Origin: Phycicoccus elongatus Lp2
Lineage (GTDB): Bacteria; Actinomycetota; Actinomycetes; Actinomycetales; Dermatophilaceae
Assembly: GCF_000367525.1 (NCBI RefSeq)
Contig: NZ_HF570956.1
Location: forward strand, 935,675 to 999,674
DNA length: 64,000 bases
Direction of reading: 5' to 3'
The notes under the pieces were generated by a model, which saw only the letters and a list, made by a program, of their open reading frames with translations, was not told where the DNA came from and ran no database searches. Positions 17,016 through 25,599 of the stretch are shown piece after piece. The translations under genes and the position numbers were made by a program. Every line of letters starts with the position of its first letter. Positions within the stretch are counted from its first letter, which is position 1.

Positions 17016-20000
17016 GACCGGCTCCTCGATGCGCGGCTGCCGAACGGAATGGCGAGGAAGAGCACGATCCCCAGCAGCGCGAACTGCAGGAGCCGCCAGC
17101 CGTGATGTGGGTCCATCAGGCTGATGTCAAGGGTTCCTTCGCCCGGTGTCAGACGGTAGACGGCTCTCTCCCCGGGCTCGGGCGCCACGACCTGACCCAG
17201 CCAGATGACCTGCGCGTGGGCCGACCACCCCTGGCCCTCGGCCACAGTGAGTCGCGTGTCGTCGCCGGTCACGGTCAAGGTGGTGGTGGTCGCCGCATGG
17301 ATACCCGTGGTCGGCACCAGGACGGTCGAGTGGCCCGTGCCGTCGCTGAGTTGCAGGCGCGGTGGGGCCACGGGTCGCGTGTTCTCGGCGCCGGACGCGG
17401 TGACCCGCCAGTAGTTCCACCCGTCGCGCGCCACCAGACGGGTCATCCCGTCGGCGGAGTCGAGCGCCCTGGTCAGCCCCGGATCGGCGCCCTCGGTCAG
17501 GGCCACGACACCGATCGCGAACTGCTGCAGGGCGGCGGCACCTTCGCCGTCATCGAGCAGGGCCGAGACGGTGGGAGCCAGGACCGCGTCATCGGACCGA
17601 TCCACCGGGAGCGAGCGCGCGACGTCCGTGATCTCACGGGACACGAGGCGATAGCCGACCCCGTCCCCGCCCGGGAGGAGGAACAAGGTGCGTCCGGCGA
17701 CGTCTCCCTGCGCGTGTTCGACGGCGACCGCGGGCCGCGGATCCTGCCAAGCCACCAGGCCGACGCCCAGACCGGTCACCACGAGCAGTCCGCCGGCAAG
17801 GACCCCCGCCAACCCCAGCACGGCTGTTGCGCCCGAGCGCACGGCGCGGGACGAGCGCGTTGCGCCCTCTGGTTGCTGCCAGACCAGGAGTGCCCCGCCC
17901 AGGAGCGCGATGAGAAGGAACATCATGGGCAGACCGACCCACGGTCGGACCGGGTCCACCCCCTCCCCCGCCGACGTCAGAGCCACCCTGGGGGCGATCA
18001 GGACGGCACCCAGCGCGATCAGGGCCGTGGCAGCGGCGCCGGTGGCGACGCTCCGCACGCCGGTGCCACGGGCCCACCCCAGCACCGCGAGCACAGCGAT
18101 CGCGCCGACCGTGGCGATCGACCAGACCTGAGGATCCGGCGCGAGTTGGAGCAACCCGAGTTGCCATGGCTCGAGGGTCTCGTCGACGCGGGAGGTGAGC
18201 CCCGGCCCGGCCAGGGCCAACTGAGGGTGGCTCCACACCGTGGCCGTCCAGGGCCCCAGGAGCACTCCCGGCACCACCAACGGCACGACGGCACGCAAGC
18301 GCGCGGCGGCGGTGGGCGCCGCCAGGACGAGAAGGAGCGCCACCGCCATGACGAGCAGGAGCGCGACCGGAGCAAAGGCCCCCAAGAGGGCGGCCGCGAG
18401 AGCAGTCGCCCAAGCCGCGGTGGCCGTGCCCCGCGGACGGGCGAGCAGGACCAGGCCGGCGGTTACCGCGGGCAGGAGCACATGGGCAACGACCGCGCCC
18501 ACTCGACCTTCGCCGTAGACCTGCGCCATCGGGCCAACCGTCGCCCAGGCGAGAGCAGCGGCGGCACGCGGCCAGCGGGCCAAGGTGATGACCCGGCCCG
18601 CGGCATACGCACTGATCGTGGCGAGGACGGGGCCGGCGACGAGCAGCAGCCCGACAACCAGGCCCCCCGGGGAGGTGAGGCCTGCGAGTCCGGGGAGGTG
18701 CTCGACCACCCAGGTCGGCAGGGCCAGCACGGCCAGGTGCGGGCCGCCGATGAGTTCGGTGGCCGACCCCAGACCCGCGCCCCGCCAAGGGTCGGTGGCC
18801 GCATGCCAGAGAGCGGACGAGGTGAGGCGCCCGCCCAGAAGTTCGCCGCCAACGGGGCCGCCCCCCAGGCCGGCCAGGAAGGGAAAACCGAGGGTCCGGC
18901 CGGCGGCCGCGAAGACGGCGGCCACGACAACAGTGGCCAGCAGGCCAGGATTGGTCAGCGCTTTGAGCGCACTGGAGCGGCTCAGTTCCGGGGGTCCGTC
19001 CTCCACCGTTCCACGACCCGGCACGACCGCCTGGTGGACCTGGTCGGCCAACCTCGCGCGGACCTGGGCGGCGGACACGAAGAGTCCCTGCAGGTCGCGG
19101 CGGCGCACCGGTGCGGCTCCGCGCGTCCGCAACCAAGCTGGCACCACCCGAAAGGGATCCAGAGCGAAGACATCGGCGAGAGTGGTCCACGCCGATCGAG
19201 GTCGCTTCGCCAACAGCAGGCCAGCAGCGCCGGCGATCGAGGACACCAGCAACCACACGGCCAGAAGCGGTGCGCCCCACCAACTTGCGCGAGTGAGCGC
19301 GACCCGGCGTCCGGCGCGCCGACGAGCACCGGTGGTGGCGGTTGCATCGCCCAGCCCGTCGGCGACCCGGACCGTCGTCTGTGGGTGGACCAGGACACGG
19401 CGGCCCAGGCGTTGGGCTCGCCAGCCGAAGTCGAGATCGGCACCGACGTCCCCGAACGTGCGCTCCCAGCCACGCAGATCCCGGATGAGGGCGGCTTCGA
19501 TCAGGGCGCCGGTGACCGGCACGGCGAGCACATCTGCGCGGCGGTCGAATTGGCCCTGGTCGGCCATCCCATCGGGCGGGTCCGGCACGATGCGGCCAGA
19601 TCGGGTGGCGGAAATGCCGACACTGCGCAGGCGGTGAGGATCCGTGGCCTGCACCAGCTTGGGGCCGACCACCCCCACGGAGGGTGACCGCCGGTGCGCC
19701 CCCAAGAGTTCGGCGAGCGCGGTCGCCGAAGGGGTCACGCCCGAGCCCAGCACCCACACGAGCCAGCCCGTCGGGTCGTCGAGGTCGAGGACGGTGGCGT
19801 GAACGGCGGTCCGCACGGGGACAGGGCCGGTCCTGTGCACGAGGACTTCGCTGTCCGGCAAACGAATCCGCGCCAAGGGCTGCAGGTCCACCGGTGGCCT
19901 GCCCGGGTCGCTCTGGCGTCGGTCGACGAGGACTACTCGCTCGGGGGTGACGGTCTGGGCGGCCAGCGCATCCAGGGCGGCGTTCACACCATCATCGCCG

Positions 20001-20083
20001 TCGCCGGTGACCACGAGGGCAGCAACCCTCGTCCGCGCCGGCGTGGGCGAGGAGAGAGTCGTGTCAGACAGGGTCAACGTCAT
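17012..20083 (-). CDS. Giant GT2-type glycosyltransferase with polytopic C-terminal region
   Basis: 1023 residues. The cytoplasmic GT2 domain occupies about residues 15-260: VAALVVTGDGDDGVNAALDAL, an acceptor/base region GADLDFGWRAQRLGRRVLVHP. It is followed by at least ten hydrophobic segments between about 275 and 790, an extracellular beta-rich region (about 800-990) and a last membrane helix (LLQFALLGIVLFLAIPFGSR). The layout suggests coupling of sugar transfer inside to events outside the membrane. It lies between whiB and DUF5719. Donor and acceptor are unknown. Confidence 0.8.
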   Translation of the reverse strand: MTLTLSDTTLSSPTPARTRVAALVVTGDGDDGVNAALDALAAQTVTPERVVLVDRRQSDPGRPPVDLQPLARIRLPDSEVLVHRTGPVPVRTAVHATVLDLDDPTGWLVWVLGSGVTPSATALAELLGAHRRSPSVGVVGPKLVQATDPHRLRSVGISATRSGRIVPDPPDGMADQGQFDRRADVLAVPVTGALIEAALIRDLRGWERTFGDVGADLDFGWRAQRLGRRVLVHPQTTVRVADGLGDATATTGARRRAGRRVALTRASWWGAPLLAVWLLVSSIAGAAGLLLAKRPRSAWTTLADVFALDPFRVVPAWLRTRGAAPVRRRDLQGLFVSAAQVRARLADQVHQAVVPGRGTVEDGPPELSRSSALKALTNPGLLATVVVAAVFAAAGRTLGFPFLAGLGGGPVGGELLGGRLTSSALWHAATDPWRGAGLGSATELIGGPHLAVLALPTWVVEHLPGLAGLTSPGGLVVGLLLVAGPVLATISAYAAGRVITLARWPRAAAALAWATVGPMAQVYGEGRVGAVVAHVLLPAVTAGLVLLARPRGTATAAWATALAAALLGAFAPVALLLVMAVALLLVLAAPTAAARLRAVVPLVVPGVLLGPWTATVWSHPQLALAGPGLTSRVDETLEPWQLGLLQLAPDPQVWSIATVGAIAVLAVLGWARGTGVRSVATGAAATALIALGAVLIAPRVALTSAGEGVDPVRPWVGLPMMFLLIALLGGALLVWQQPEGATRSSRAVRSGATAVLGLAGVLAGGLLVVTGLGVGLVAWQDPRPAVAVEHAQGDVAGRTLFLLPGGDGVGYRLVSREITDVARSLPVDRSDDAVLAPTVSALLDDGEGAAALQQFAIGVVALTEGADPGLTRALDSADGMTRLVARDGWNYWRVTASGAENTRPVAPPRLQLSDGTGHSTVLVPTTGIHAATTTTLTVTGDDTRLTVAEGQGWSAHAQVIWLGQVVAPEPGERAVYRLTPGEGTLDISLMDPHHGWRLLQFALLGIVLFLAIPFGSRASRSRS

Positions 20084-20113
20084 GGGTGGCGAGGGCGGCG
20101 GCGGCCGCGCCGC

Positions 20114-20377
20114 TCAGACGGCCCGCTTCTTGAGCTTGCGACGCTCGCGCTCGGAGAGGCCGCCCCAGATGCCGAAGCGCTCGTCGTTGGCCAGCGCATA
20201 CTCCAGGCACTCGGACCGGACCTCGCACCCGATGCAGACCTTCTTGGCCTCGCGGGTGGATCCTCCCTTCTCCGGGAAGAAGGCCTCCGGGTCCGTCTGG
20301 GCGCAGAGCGACCGCTCCTGCCACGACAATGCTTCCTCGTCCGAGACGAGCGAATCGATCACCATCAACTCACGCAT
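20114..20377 (-). CDS. whiB: WhiB-family iron-sulfur regulator (WhiB2-like)
   Basis: 87 residues. Four cysteines bind a [4Fe-4S] cluster: SLCAQTD, then CIGCEVRSEC; the G-[V/I]-W-G-G turn is GIWGGLSERERRKLKK with a basic C terminus. WhiB proteins act with the primary sigma factor. Context (next to fbiA, near manB) matches whiB2/whmD, linked to cell division. ATG 20377 follows GAGGAGG at good spacing, so this gene has a normal leader unlike many neighbours. Confidence 0.93.
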   Translation of the reverse strand: MRELMVIDSLVSDEEALSWQERSLCAQTDPEAFFPEKGGSTREAKKVCIGCEVRSECLEYALANDERFGIWGGLSERERRKLKKRAV

Positions 20378-20487
20378 CTGTTGCCTCCTCGACCCAATCG
20401 ACCCTCGACCACTGCGTGCGCGACAGCCCTACGACCGACCCGCGAGACGGCGGACATCCGCTCCCGCCGCTGAACCACAATGATGAA

Positions 20488-20516
20488 ATTACACGCGTGT
20501 CTGGATGATTCGTCAA
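20488..20516 (-). promoter_or_regulatory. Promoter of whiB: TTGACG - 17 bp - TGTAAT
   Basis: On the minus strand TTGACG (20516-20511) and TGTAAT (20493-20488) with a 17-base spacer form a standard sigma-70 promoter. The spacer includes the palindrome ACACGCGTGT, a possible operator. It gives a leader of about 105 bases. Confidence 0.5.
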
Positions 20517-20565
20517 GCCGCAATCTGCTATGCACCCCCCGCGGCCGACGAGCCCCGGCTGCTGA

Positions 20566-20571
20566 CAGGAT
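20566..20571 (+). promoter_or_regulatory. -10 box CAGGAT, leaderless start of fbiA
   Basis: CAGGAT, six bases before ATG 20578. The same variant box precedes the F420-dependent oxidoreductase at 47528. Confidence 0.4.
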
Positions 20572-20577
20572 GGACAC

Positions 20578-21558
20578 ATGCGCATCACCGCCCTGGCCGG
20601 TGGCGTCGGCGGCGCTCGATTCCTGCGCGGCCTGCTCCACCACCTGGAGTCCGTTTCCGGACCCGACGCCGCCCCCCACGACCTCACCATCGTCGCCAAC
20701 ACCGGCGATGACATCACCCTCTTCGGGCTGCGCGTGAGCCCGGACATCGACACCCTTCTCTACACGCTCGGCGGCGGCATCAGCGAGGCCCAGGGGTGGG
20801 GCCGAGCCGAGGAGTCGCATCGTGTCCAGTCCGAGTTGGCGGCCTACGGTGCCCAACCGCAATGGTTCGGACTGGGCGACCTCGACTTCGCGACGCACAT
20901 CGTGCGCTCCCAGTGGCTGGGACAGGGCGCGACCCTCTCCGAGGTGACATCGCGGTTGGCCTCCCGATGGGGATTGCCGGACCGCGGGGTGCGCGTGATG
21001 CCCATGACCGACGCACCGGTGGAGACCCACGTCGTCGTCGAGGACGAGCAGGGGCAGCGAGCCATCCACTTCCAGGAGTGGTGGGTGCGCCACGGGGCGA
21101 CCCTGCCCGCTCAGCGCTTCGTCGTCGCCGGTCTGGATCGCGCGGCGCCCGCCCCCGGGGTGCTCGAAGCCATCCGTGACGCCGACGTCATCCTTCTGCC
21201 GCCCAGCAATCCGGTGGTCTCCATCGGCATCATCCTGGGCATCCCCGGCGTCCGGGATGCACTGCGCGGGTCCCGCGCCCCGGTCGTCGGCGTCTCGCCG
21301 CTCATCGACGGCCAACCCGTCCGCGGCCACGCCGATGCCTGTCTGGCCGCGATCGGTGTGCCGTCGACGTCCGTGGCGGTGGCCGGCCTCTACGAGGACT
21401 TCCTCGATGCCTGGCTCATTGATCCGGCCGATGCAGGCATTCGCTTGCCCCGCGCGCGCGTCGCGATTCACCAGGGCCCCCTGCTCATGCGCGACGTGGA
21501 GTCCGCCGCGGACATCGCCGGCGCAGCGCTCGCGCTCGCCACAGGCCTCCGGCCATGA
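20578..21558 (+). CDS. fbiA: 2-phospho-L-lactate transferase family (F420 biosynthesis)
   Basis: 326 residues. FbiA/CofD joins the activated phospho-lactate or phosphoenolpyruvate unit to Fo, making (dehydro-)F420-0. Motifs: ITALAGGVGGARFLRGLLHH, VANTGDDITLFGLRVSPDIDTLLYTLGG, MTDAPVETHVVVEDE, DVILLPPSNPVVSIGIILGI and GVSPLIDGQPVRGHAD, all typical of CofD. It is followed by fbiB after 43 bases that contain a GC-rich repeat and a GTATGCCG word. Confidence 0.95.
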   Translation: MRITALAGGVGGARFLRGLLHHLESVSGPDAAPHDLTIVANTGDDITLFGLRVSPDIDTLLYTLGGGISEAQGWGRAEESHRVQSELAAYGAQPQWFGLGDLDFATHIVRSQWLGQGATLSEVTSRLASRWGLPDRGVRVMPMTDAPVETHVVVEDEQGQRAIHFQEWWVRHGATLPAQRFVVAGLDRAAPAPGVLEAIRDADVILLPPSNPVVSIGIILGIPGVRDALRGSRAPVVGVSPLIDGQPVRGHADACLAAIGVPSTSVAVAGLYEDFLDAWLIDPADAGIRLPRARVAIHQGPLLMRDVESAADIAGAALALATGLRP

Positions 21559-21601
21559 GAGGTATGCCGCGGGGCCGGGCTCTGCGGGGCCGGGACCGGC
21601 G

Positions 21602-22708
21602 ATGACGGCACCACTGGTGGTCACGCCCCTGCTCGGCTGGCCGGAGGTGACCGAGGGCGCCGATCTCGCTGCCCTGCTGGCGCCGACTCTGGCCGGGATG
21701 CCCACACCGATCGCGATCGTGCTGTCGAGCAAGGTCCTCTCGAAGTCCTTGGGGTTGCGCGCCCCAGCGGCCGACAAGGACGCCGTGATCGCGGCCGAGA
21801 CCACTCGGGTCGTGGCGGAGCGGGCAACCGGTGGCCGCGTGACCCGCATCGTCGCGGCGGCCGCCGCCGGTCCGGTGATGGCGGCAGCCGGGGTCGATGC
21901 CTCCAACGTGGGGGGTGAGGACGTCGTGCTGGTGCTTCCCCGCGATGCCGACGCGCTCGCCGCGCAGATTCGTCAGGATGTGCTCGGTCTGCTGGCCCGC
22001 CCCGTCACCGACGCCCTGGCCGTCGTCGTCTCCGACACCGCCGGCCGGCCCTGGCGCGGGGGTGTCACGGACTTCGCACTCGGCTCCGCCGGCATCCGCC
22101 CACTGATCGACCACCGCGGAGAGCTCGACGCCGACGGCCGTCAACTCTCGGTGACCGTCCGCTGCCCGGTCGATGAACTGGCAGCGGCCGCCGATCTGGT
22201 CAAGGGCAAGGCCAGCGGCATACCGGCTGCCCTGGTGACTGGCCTGCCCGCGTCATGGTTCGACGCCGACGCCGCAGGTGCGGGCACGGTCGTCCGGACA
22301 GGCCCCGGTGACTGGTTCGCGCTCGGCCATGTGGAGGCGGTGCGCGCCGCTCTCGGGGTCCCCCCGGGCACGGAGCGCTCCTCCACCATCGGGATCCCTT
22401 CGGTCGGCGCCCTCGACCACTGGTCTGCTCGCGCGCACCGGGTGCTCGGGCTGGCGCTCGATGACCCCGAGGTCGCCATCGACGTCGAGCACCGCGACGC
22501 CTGCGTCGACCTGGCCCTCAGTGGCCCGGACCGTGCCGTGGGGCGCATCCTCGGACGCCTGGAGGTCGCTGCGTGGGCCGAGTCGCTCGCCATCTCGCTC
22601 GCTCCGGCCACGGTGCGTCTCAGCGACGCTGGTGCAGCCGACTCGGCACGTGGGTCGGCAGCGTCATCCGCGGACCCCGTCGCGGACGCATCCCTGCCGC
22701 GGCCGTGA
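21602..22708 (+). CDS. fbiB: Coenzyme F420:L-glutamate ligase, without a recognisable nitroreductase domain
   Basis: 368 residues. The N-terminal CofE domain (about 1-245) is complete: VVLSSKVLSKSLGLRAP, AVVVSDTAGRPWRGGVTDFALG, IRPLIDHRGELDADGR, DELAAAADLVKGKASGIPAALV. It adds glutamates to F420-0. Mycobacterial FbiB is about 450 residues with a C-terminal FMN nitroreductase-like domain that reduces dehydro-F420; here only about 115 divergent residues follow, without FMN-binding motifs I can see. The last 89 bases overlap the convergent glycosylase gene. Confidence 0.88.
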   Translation: MTAPLVVTPLLGWPEVTEGADLAALLAPTLAGMPTPIAIVLSSKVLSKSLGLRAPAADKDAVIAAETTRVVAERATGGRVTRIVAAAAAGPVMAAAGVDASNVGGEDVVLVLPRDADALAAQIRQDVLGLLARPVTDALAVVVSDTAGRPWRGGVTDFALGSAGIRPLIDHRGELDADGRQLSVTVRCPVDELAAAADLVKGKASGIPAALVTGLPASWFDADAAGAGTVVRTGPGDWFALGHVEAVRAALGVPPGTERSSTIGIPSVGALDHWSARAHRVLGLALDDPEVAIDVEHRDACVDLALSGPDRAVGRILGRLEVAAWAESLAISLAPATVRLSDAGAADSARGSAASSADPVADASLPRP

Positions 22709-23546
22709 TGAAGACCTGCGCCCGATACCGCTGGCCGGTGTAGGGAGCGAGCAGGGCGCGGGCCTCGTCGTCACCTGCAGGAGTGCCCGTCAGTGCCCAG
22801 GTGAGGTTCTTGGCCATGTGATAGTCGCCGAAACTCGGGGAGTCGGGGTCCCCGAGCGCCCGCTGGGCCACCTCAGCAGCCGTCCACTCCCCCACCCCGG
22901 GCAGCACCCGCAGGCGCCGATGCGCCTCGACGAGGGGGAGGTCAGCCACCGCCTCCAGCCGACCGGCATACGTCGAGGCGCGGACGGCCGTCTCGGCCCG
23001 GGACTTGTCGATGCCCGACGTGATCCATTCCCAACTGGGGATGTGTGCCCAATCACGCGGGGCGGGCGGCACCATGAGGCCCAGATCGGCGCCCGGACCG
23101 GGTGCGGGAGAACCGAATCGGCGCACCAGCCGGGTGTGCCCGGCGAAGGCCTCCTTGCCCGTCACCCGTTGCTCGATGATGGCCGGGACGAGCGATTGCA
23201 CCACGAGCCGGCTGCGGGCCACTCGCCAACCCGCCATGACGCGCGCACCCTCGGCCGCCAGGGCGTCGTGGGCGACGAAGCCGGCCGGGTCGTCGTCGCA
23301 GCCGAGCAGGTGGGGCGCATTGTCGACAGCCCACGCCGCGCCGTCGCCCCAGCCCTGGGCCTCCACACCGTCGTCCGTTCGGCGCAGGGAGAGCGTGGCC
23401 GGACCGTCCGGAGTCGCCTGGCCGAACCACCAGCCACTGGCATCGGTTCGACAGGTGGGGTCCGAGGCGCCGTGACGGAGCACGCCGACCGTGCGCGAGA
23501 GCGAGTAGCCCTCGGGCACGGGGACGAGACGGCGAGCGCTGGACAC
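22620..23546 (-). CDS. AlkA-like DNA-3-methyladenine glycosylase (HhH-GPD)
   Basis: About 308 residues. The HhH-GPD motif is RLRVLPGVGEWTAAEVAQRA followed by DSPSFGDYHMAKNL, with the catalytic Asp of FGDYH. Upstream segments RLVVQSLVPAIIEQRVTG and RFGSPAP are typical of actinobacterial AlkA-type proteins that remove alkylated purines. The start is uncertain: GTG 23546 gives the family-like N terminus (SSARRLVPVPEGYSL); ATG 23561 is the alternative. The C-terminal 30 codons overlap fbiB in the opposite direction. Confidence 0.85.
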   Translation of the reverse strand: MSSARRLVPVPEGYSLSRTVGVLRHGASDPTCRTDASGWWFGQATPDGPATLSLRRTDDGVEAQGWGDGAAWAVDNAPHLLGCDDDPAGFVAHDALAAEGARVMAGWRVARSRLVVQSLVPAIIEQRVTGKEAFAGHTRLVRRFGSPAPGPGADLGLMVPPAPRDWAHIPSWEWITSGIDKSRAETAVRASTYAGRLEAVADLPLVEAHRRLRVLPGVGEWTAAEVAQRALGDPDSPSFGDYHMAKNLTWALTGTPAGDDEARALLAPYTGQRYRAQVFITAAAGMRPRRGPRMTLPTHVPSRLHQRR

Positions 23547-23568
23547 GGGGCCATTGAACACCGCGGGT

Positions 23569-23574
23569 TACCGT
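23569..23574 (+). promoter_or_regulatory. -10 box TACCGT for the sugar dehydrogenase gene
   Basis: TACCGT about 31 bases before ATG 23606. A short leader with GAAAGGA gives a normal ribosome site. Confidence 0.4.
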
Positions 23575-23605
23575 GGACGCCTGGCCGACGAAAGGAACGA
23601 CGTCG

Positions 23606-24763
23606 ATGCGAACTCCCGTCCTCGGCTGCCTCGTCGTGGCTGCGCTGCTGGCGGCCTGCACCGGCGAGTCCCGGCCGAGCACGCCGGGCCCATCCGGCGC
23701 ACCGACCGGCGCGGGCACACCTTCGGCCGGTCAGCCCTTCGTCGTCACCCCCGTGGCGACCCTCGACCAGCCGTGGTCGATGACGTTCCTGCCCGACGGC
23801 CGGGCGCTGGTCGCCGAGCGCCCGGGTCGACTGCTCCTCGTCGACGTCGTCCAGGGCAGCACGACCGCGGTCGAGGGCGTCCCCGAGGTCGTCGACGCCG
23901 GTCAGGGCGGCCTCCACGACGTGATCCTGGCGCCCGACACCGGCGGTGAGCCCACGGCATACCTCTCCTGGGTGGAGGCCGGCGAGGGTGTGACCGGCGG
24001 CGTCGTCGGTCGGGCCCGGCTCGACGTCACCGGCACCCCCACGCTGCGCGGACTCGAAGTCATCTGGCGGCAGACCCCGAAGACGTCCGGCGACGGGCAC
24101 TTCTCACTGCGCCTGGCCGTCGACCCCACCGGCGAGCACCTCTTCGTCACCTCCGGCGAACGCCAGAAGATGCAGCCTGCCCAGGACCTCACCAACACGC
24201 TCGGGACAATCGTCCGGCTCACCCCCGACGGCGGGGCCGCGCCAGACAATCCGTATGCCGCGCGGGGTGGGGTGAGCGCGCAGATCTGGTCCCACGGACA
24301 TCGCAACCCACTGGGGATCGCCTTCGACGCCCAGGGGCGGCTGTGGGCCGACGAGATGGGCCCCCGTGGAGGCGATGAGGTCAATCTCATCGAGCGCGGA
24401 GCGAACTACGGCTGGCCGCTGGCGTCCAATGGGTCGCACTACAGCGGTCAGGACATCCCCGACCATGTGGCCGGCGATGGGTTCGCGGCCCCCGCCGTCT
24501 GGTGGAATCCCTCCATCTCACCTGCCGGGCTGATGATCTATGACGGAACCGCCTTTCCGCAGTGGCGCGGCGACGCCTTCCTCGGCGCCCTGTCCGGCCA
24601 GGCCCTCATCCGAGTGGATCTCGACGGCACGAGCGCGGCCAAGGGTGACCAGTGGTCGATGGGGGCACGGATCCGCGAGGTCGAGCAGGGTCCTGATGGC
24701 GCGATCTGGGTCCTCGAGGACGGCGAGGGCGGGCGGCTTCTGCGACTCGACCCCGCGGCCTGA
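23606..24763 (+). CDS. Secreted PQQ-type glucose/sorbosone dehydrogenase-like lipoprotein
   Basis: 385 residues. Signal peptide VLGCLVVAALLAACTGES with a lipobox (LAAC) places it outside, lipid-anchored. The rest is the GSDH six-bladed beta-propeller: LDQPWSMTFLPDGRALVAER, GGLHDVILAP, GEHLFVTSGER, HGHRNPLGIAFDAQGRLWADEMGP, GGDEVNLIERGANYGWPL. This family oxidises aldose sugars with PQQ; no PQQ synthesis genes are in view, so activity is an inference. ATG 23606 was chosen from GAAAGGAACG upstream. Confidence 0.9.
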   Translation: MRTPVLGCLVVAALLAACTGESRPSTPGPSGAPTGAGTPSAGQPFVVTPVATLDQPWSMTFLPDGRALVAERPGRLLLVDVVQGSTTAVEGVPEVVDAGQGGLHDVILAPDTGGEPTAYLSWVEAGEGVTGGVVGRARLDVTGTPTLRGLEVIWRQTPKTSGDGHFSLRLAVDPTGEHLFVTSGERQKMQPAQDLTNTLGTIVRLTPDGGAAPDNPYAARGGVSAQIWSHGHRNPLGIAFDAQGRLWADEMGPRGGDEVNLIERGANYGWPLASNGSHYSGQDIPDHVAGDGFAAPAVWWNPSISPAGLMIYDGTAFPQWRGDAFLGALSGQALIRVDLDGTSAAKGDQWSMGARIREVEQGPDGAIWVLEDGEGGRLLRLDPAA

Positions 24764-24789
24764 GGGCGTCCGGTCCGAGGGTTCGGTGG

Positions 24790-25587
24790 TCAGCGAACGC
24801 GGCGCGGAGCCACGGCCAGGTCCGGGCCTTCGGGTGCGCCCGTGCCCTTGAAGGCCAACCAGACATAGGTCGGCACGGCGGGGAGGAGCGCAGCGAGAGC
24901 CCGCTCCGGCAGTCGGCTCACCCAGGCGGGCACGATGTCGTCGCCGGCGAATGCCACGGGGTCGGCGAGCACGGGCAACGTGTAGTCCCAGACGTCGTAG
25001 GCAGCGAAGAGCCGCCGCAGTCCCGCCGGCGTGTAGTAGTGCTCGTAGTAGTGATCACCCTTGCCCGCCAGCCGGAGGTAGCGATCCGCGAGCCGTTGCG
25101 GGAGCCACGACAGCAAGGGCAATCGGTGATGCGGCTCGAGGACCTGCCACTTGTGCCCGACGCCCAGGTAGAGGACCCCACCGGGTCGCAGCACGCGATG
25201 GATGGCGGCGACGACGGCCTCGGGGTTCACGACGTGTTCGTAGATGTGGTTGAGGACGACGACGTCCATCGAATCGTCCGCGAAGGGCAAGTCCTCCCCG
25301 CGCGCCACCTGGAAGTCGACCCGGTCTCCGAAGCGCTGGCGCGCCTTGGCCAGGCCGGGTTCGTCGATGTCGACGCCGTGCGTGGCCGCACCGGCCAGGG
25401 CCAGCTCGTCGGCAATGAAGCCGGCCGAGCACCCGACATCGAGGGCTCGCAGGCCCGACAGGTCCTCGACGCCGAGGCCGTGACGAATGACCGCGATCAG
25501 CTTGCGCGCCTTCTGCCGACGTTTGCCCTCGTCGAGCATCGTGGCCATCTGCTCGGAGTAGGCAAGTTGCTCTTCGCGCTCACTCAT
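24790..25587 (-). CDS. Class I SAM-dependent methyltransferase
   Basis: 265 residues. Motif I is ALDVGCSAGFIADELALAG, motif II region GVDIDEPGLAKARQRF, and the Methyltransf_11 core DVVVLNHIYEHVVNPEAVVAAIHRVLRPGGVLYLG. The substrate is unknown; from context (same strand as three glycan genes) it probably methylates a sugar or lipid carrier. ATG 25587 was chosen; an in-frame GTG 25593 lies six bases upstream, next to the previous stop, in a duplicated TCACTCATGA. Confidence 0.85.
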   Translation of the reverse strand: MSEREEQLAYSEQMATMLDEGKRRQKARKLIAVIRHGLGVEDLSGLRALDVGCSAGFIADELALAGAATHGVDIDEPGLAKARQRFGDRVDFQVARGEDLPFADDSMDVVVLNHIYEHVVNPEAVVAAIHRVLRPGGVLYLGVGHKWQVLEPHHRLPLLSWLPQRLADRYLRLAGKGDHYYEHYYTPAGLRRLFAAYDVWDYTLPVLADPVAFAGDDIVPAWVSRLPERALAALLPAVPTYVWLAFKGTGAPEGPDLAVAPRRVR

Positions 25588-25599
25588 GATCACTCATGA

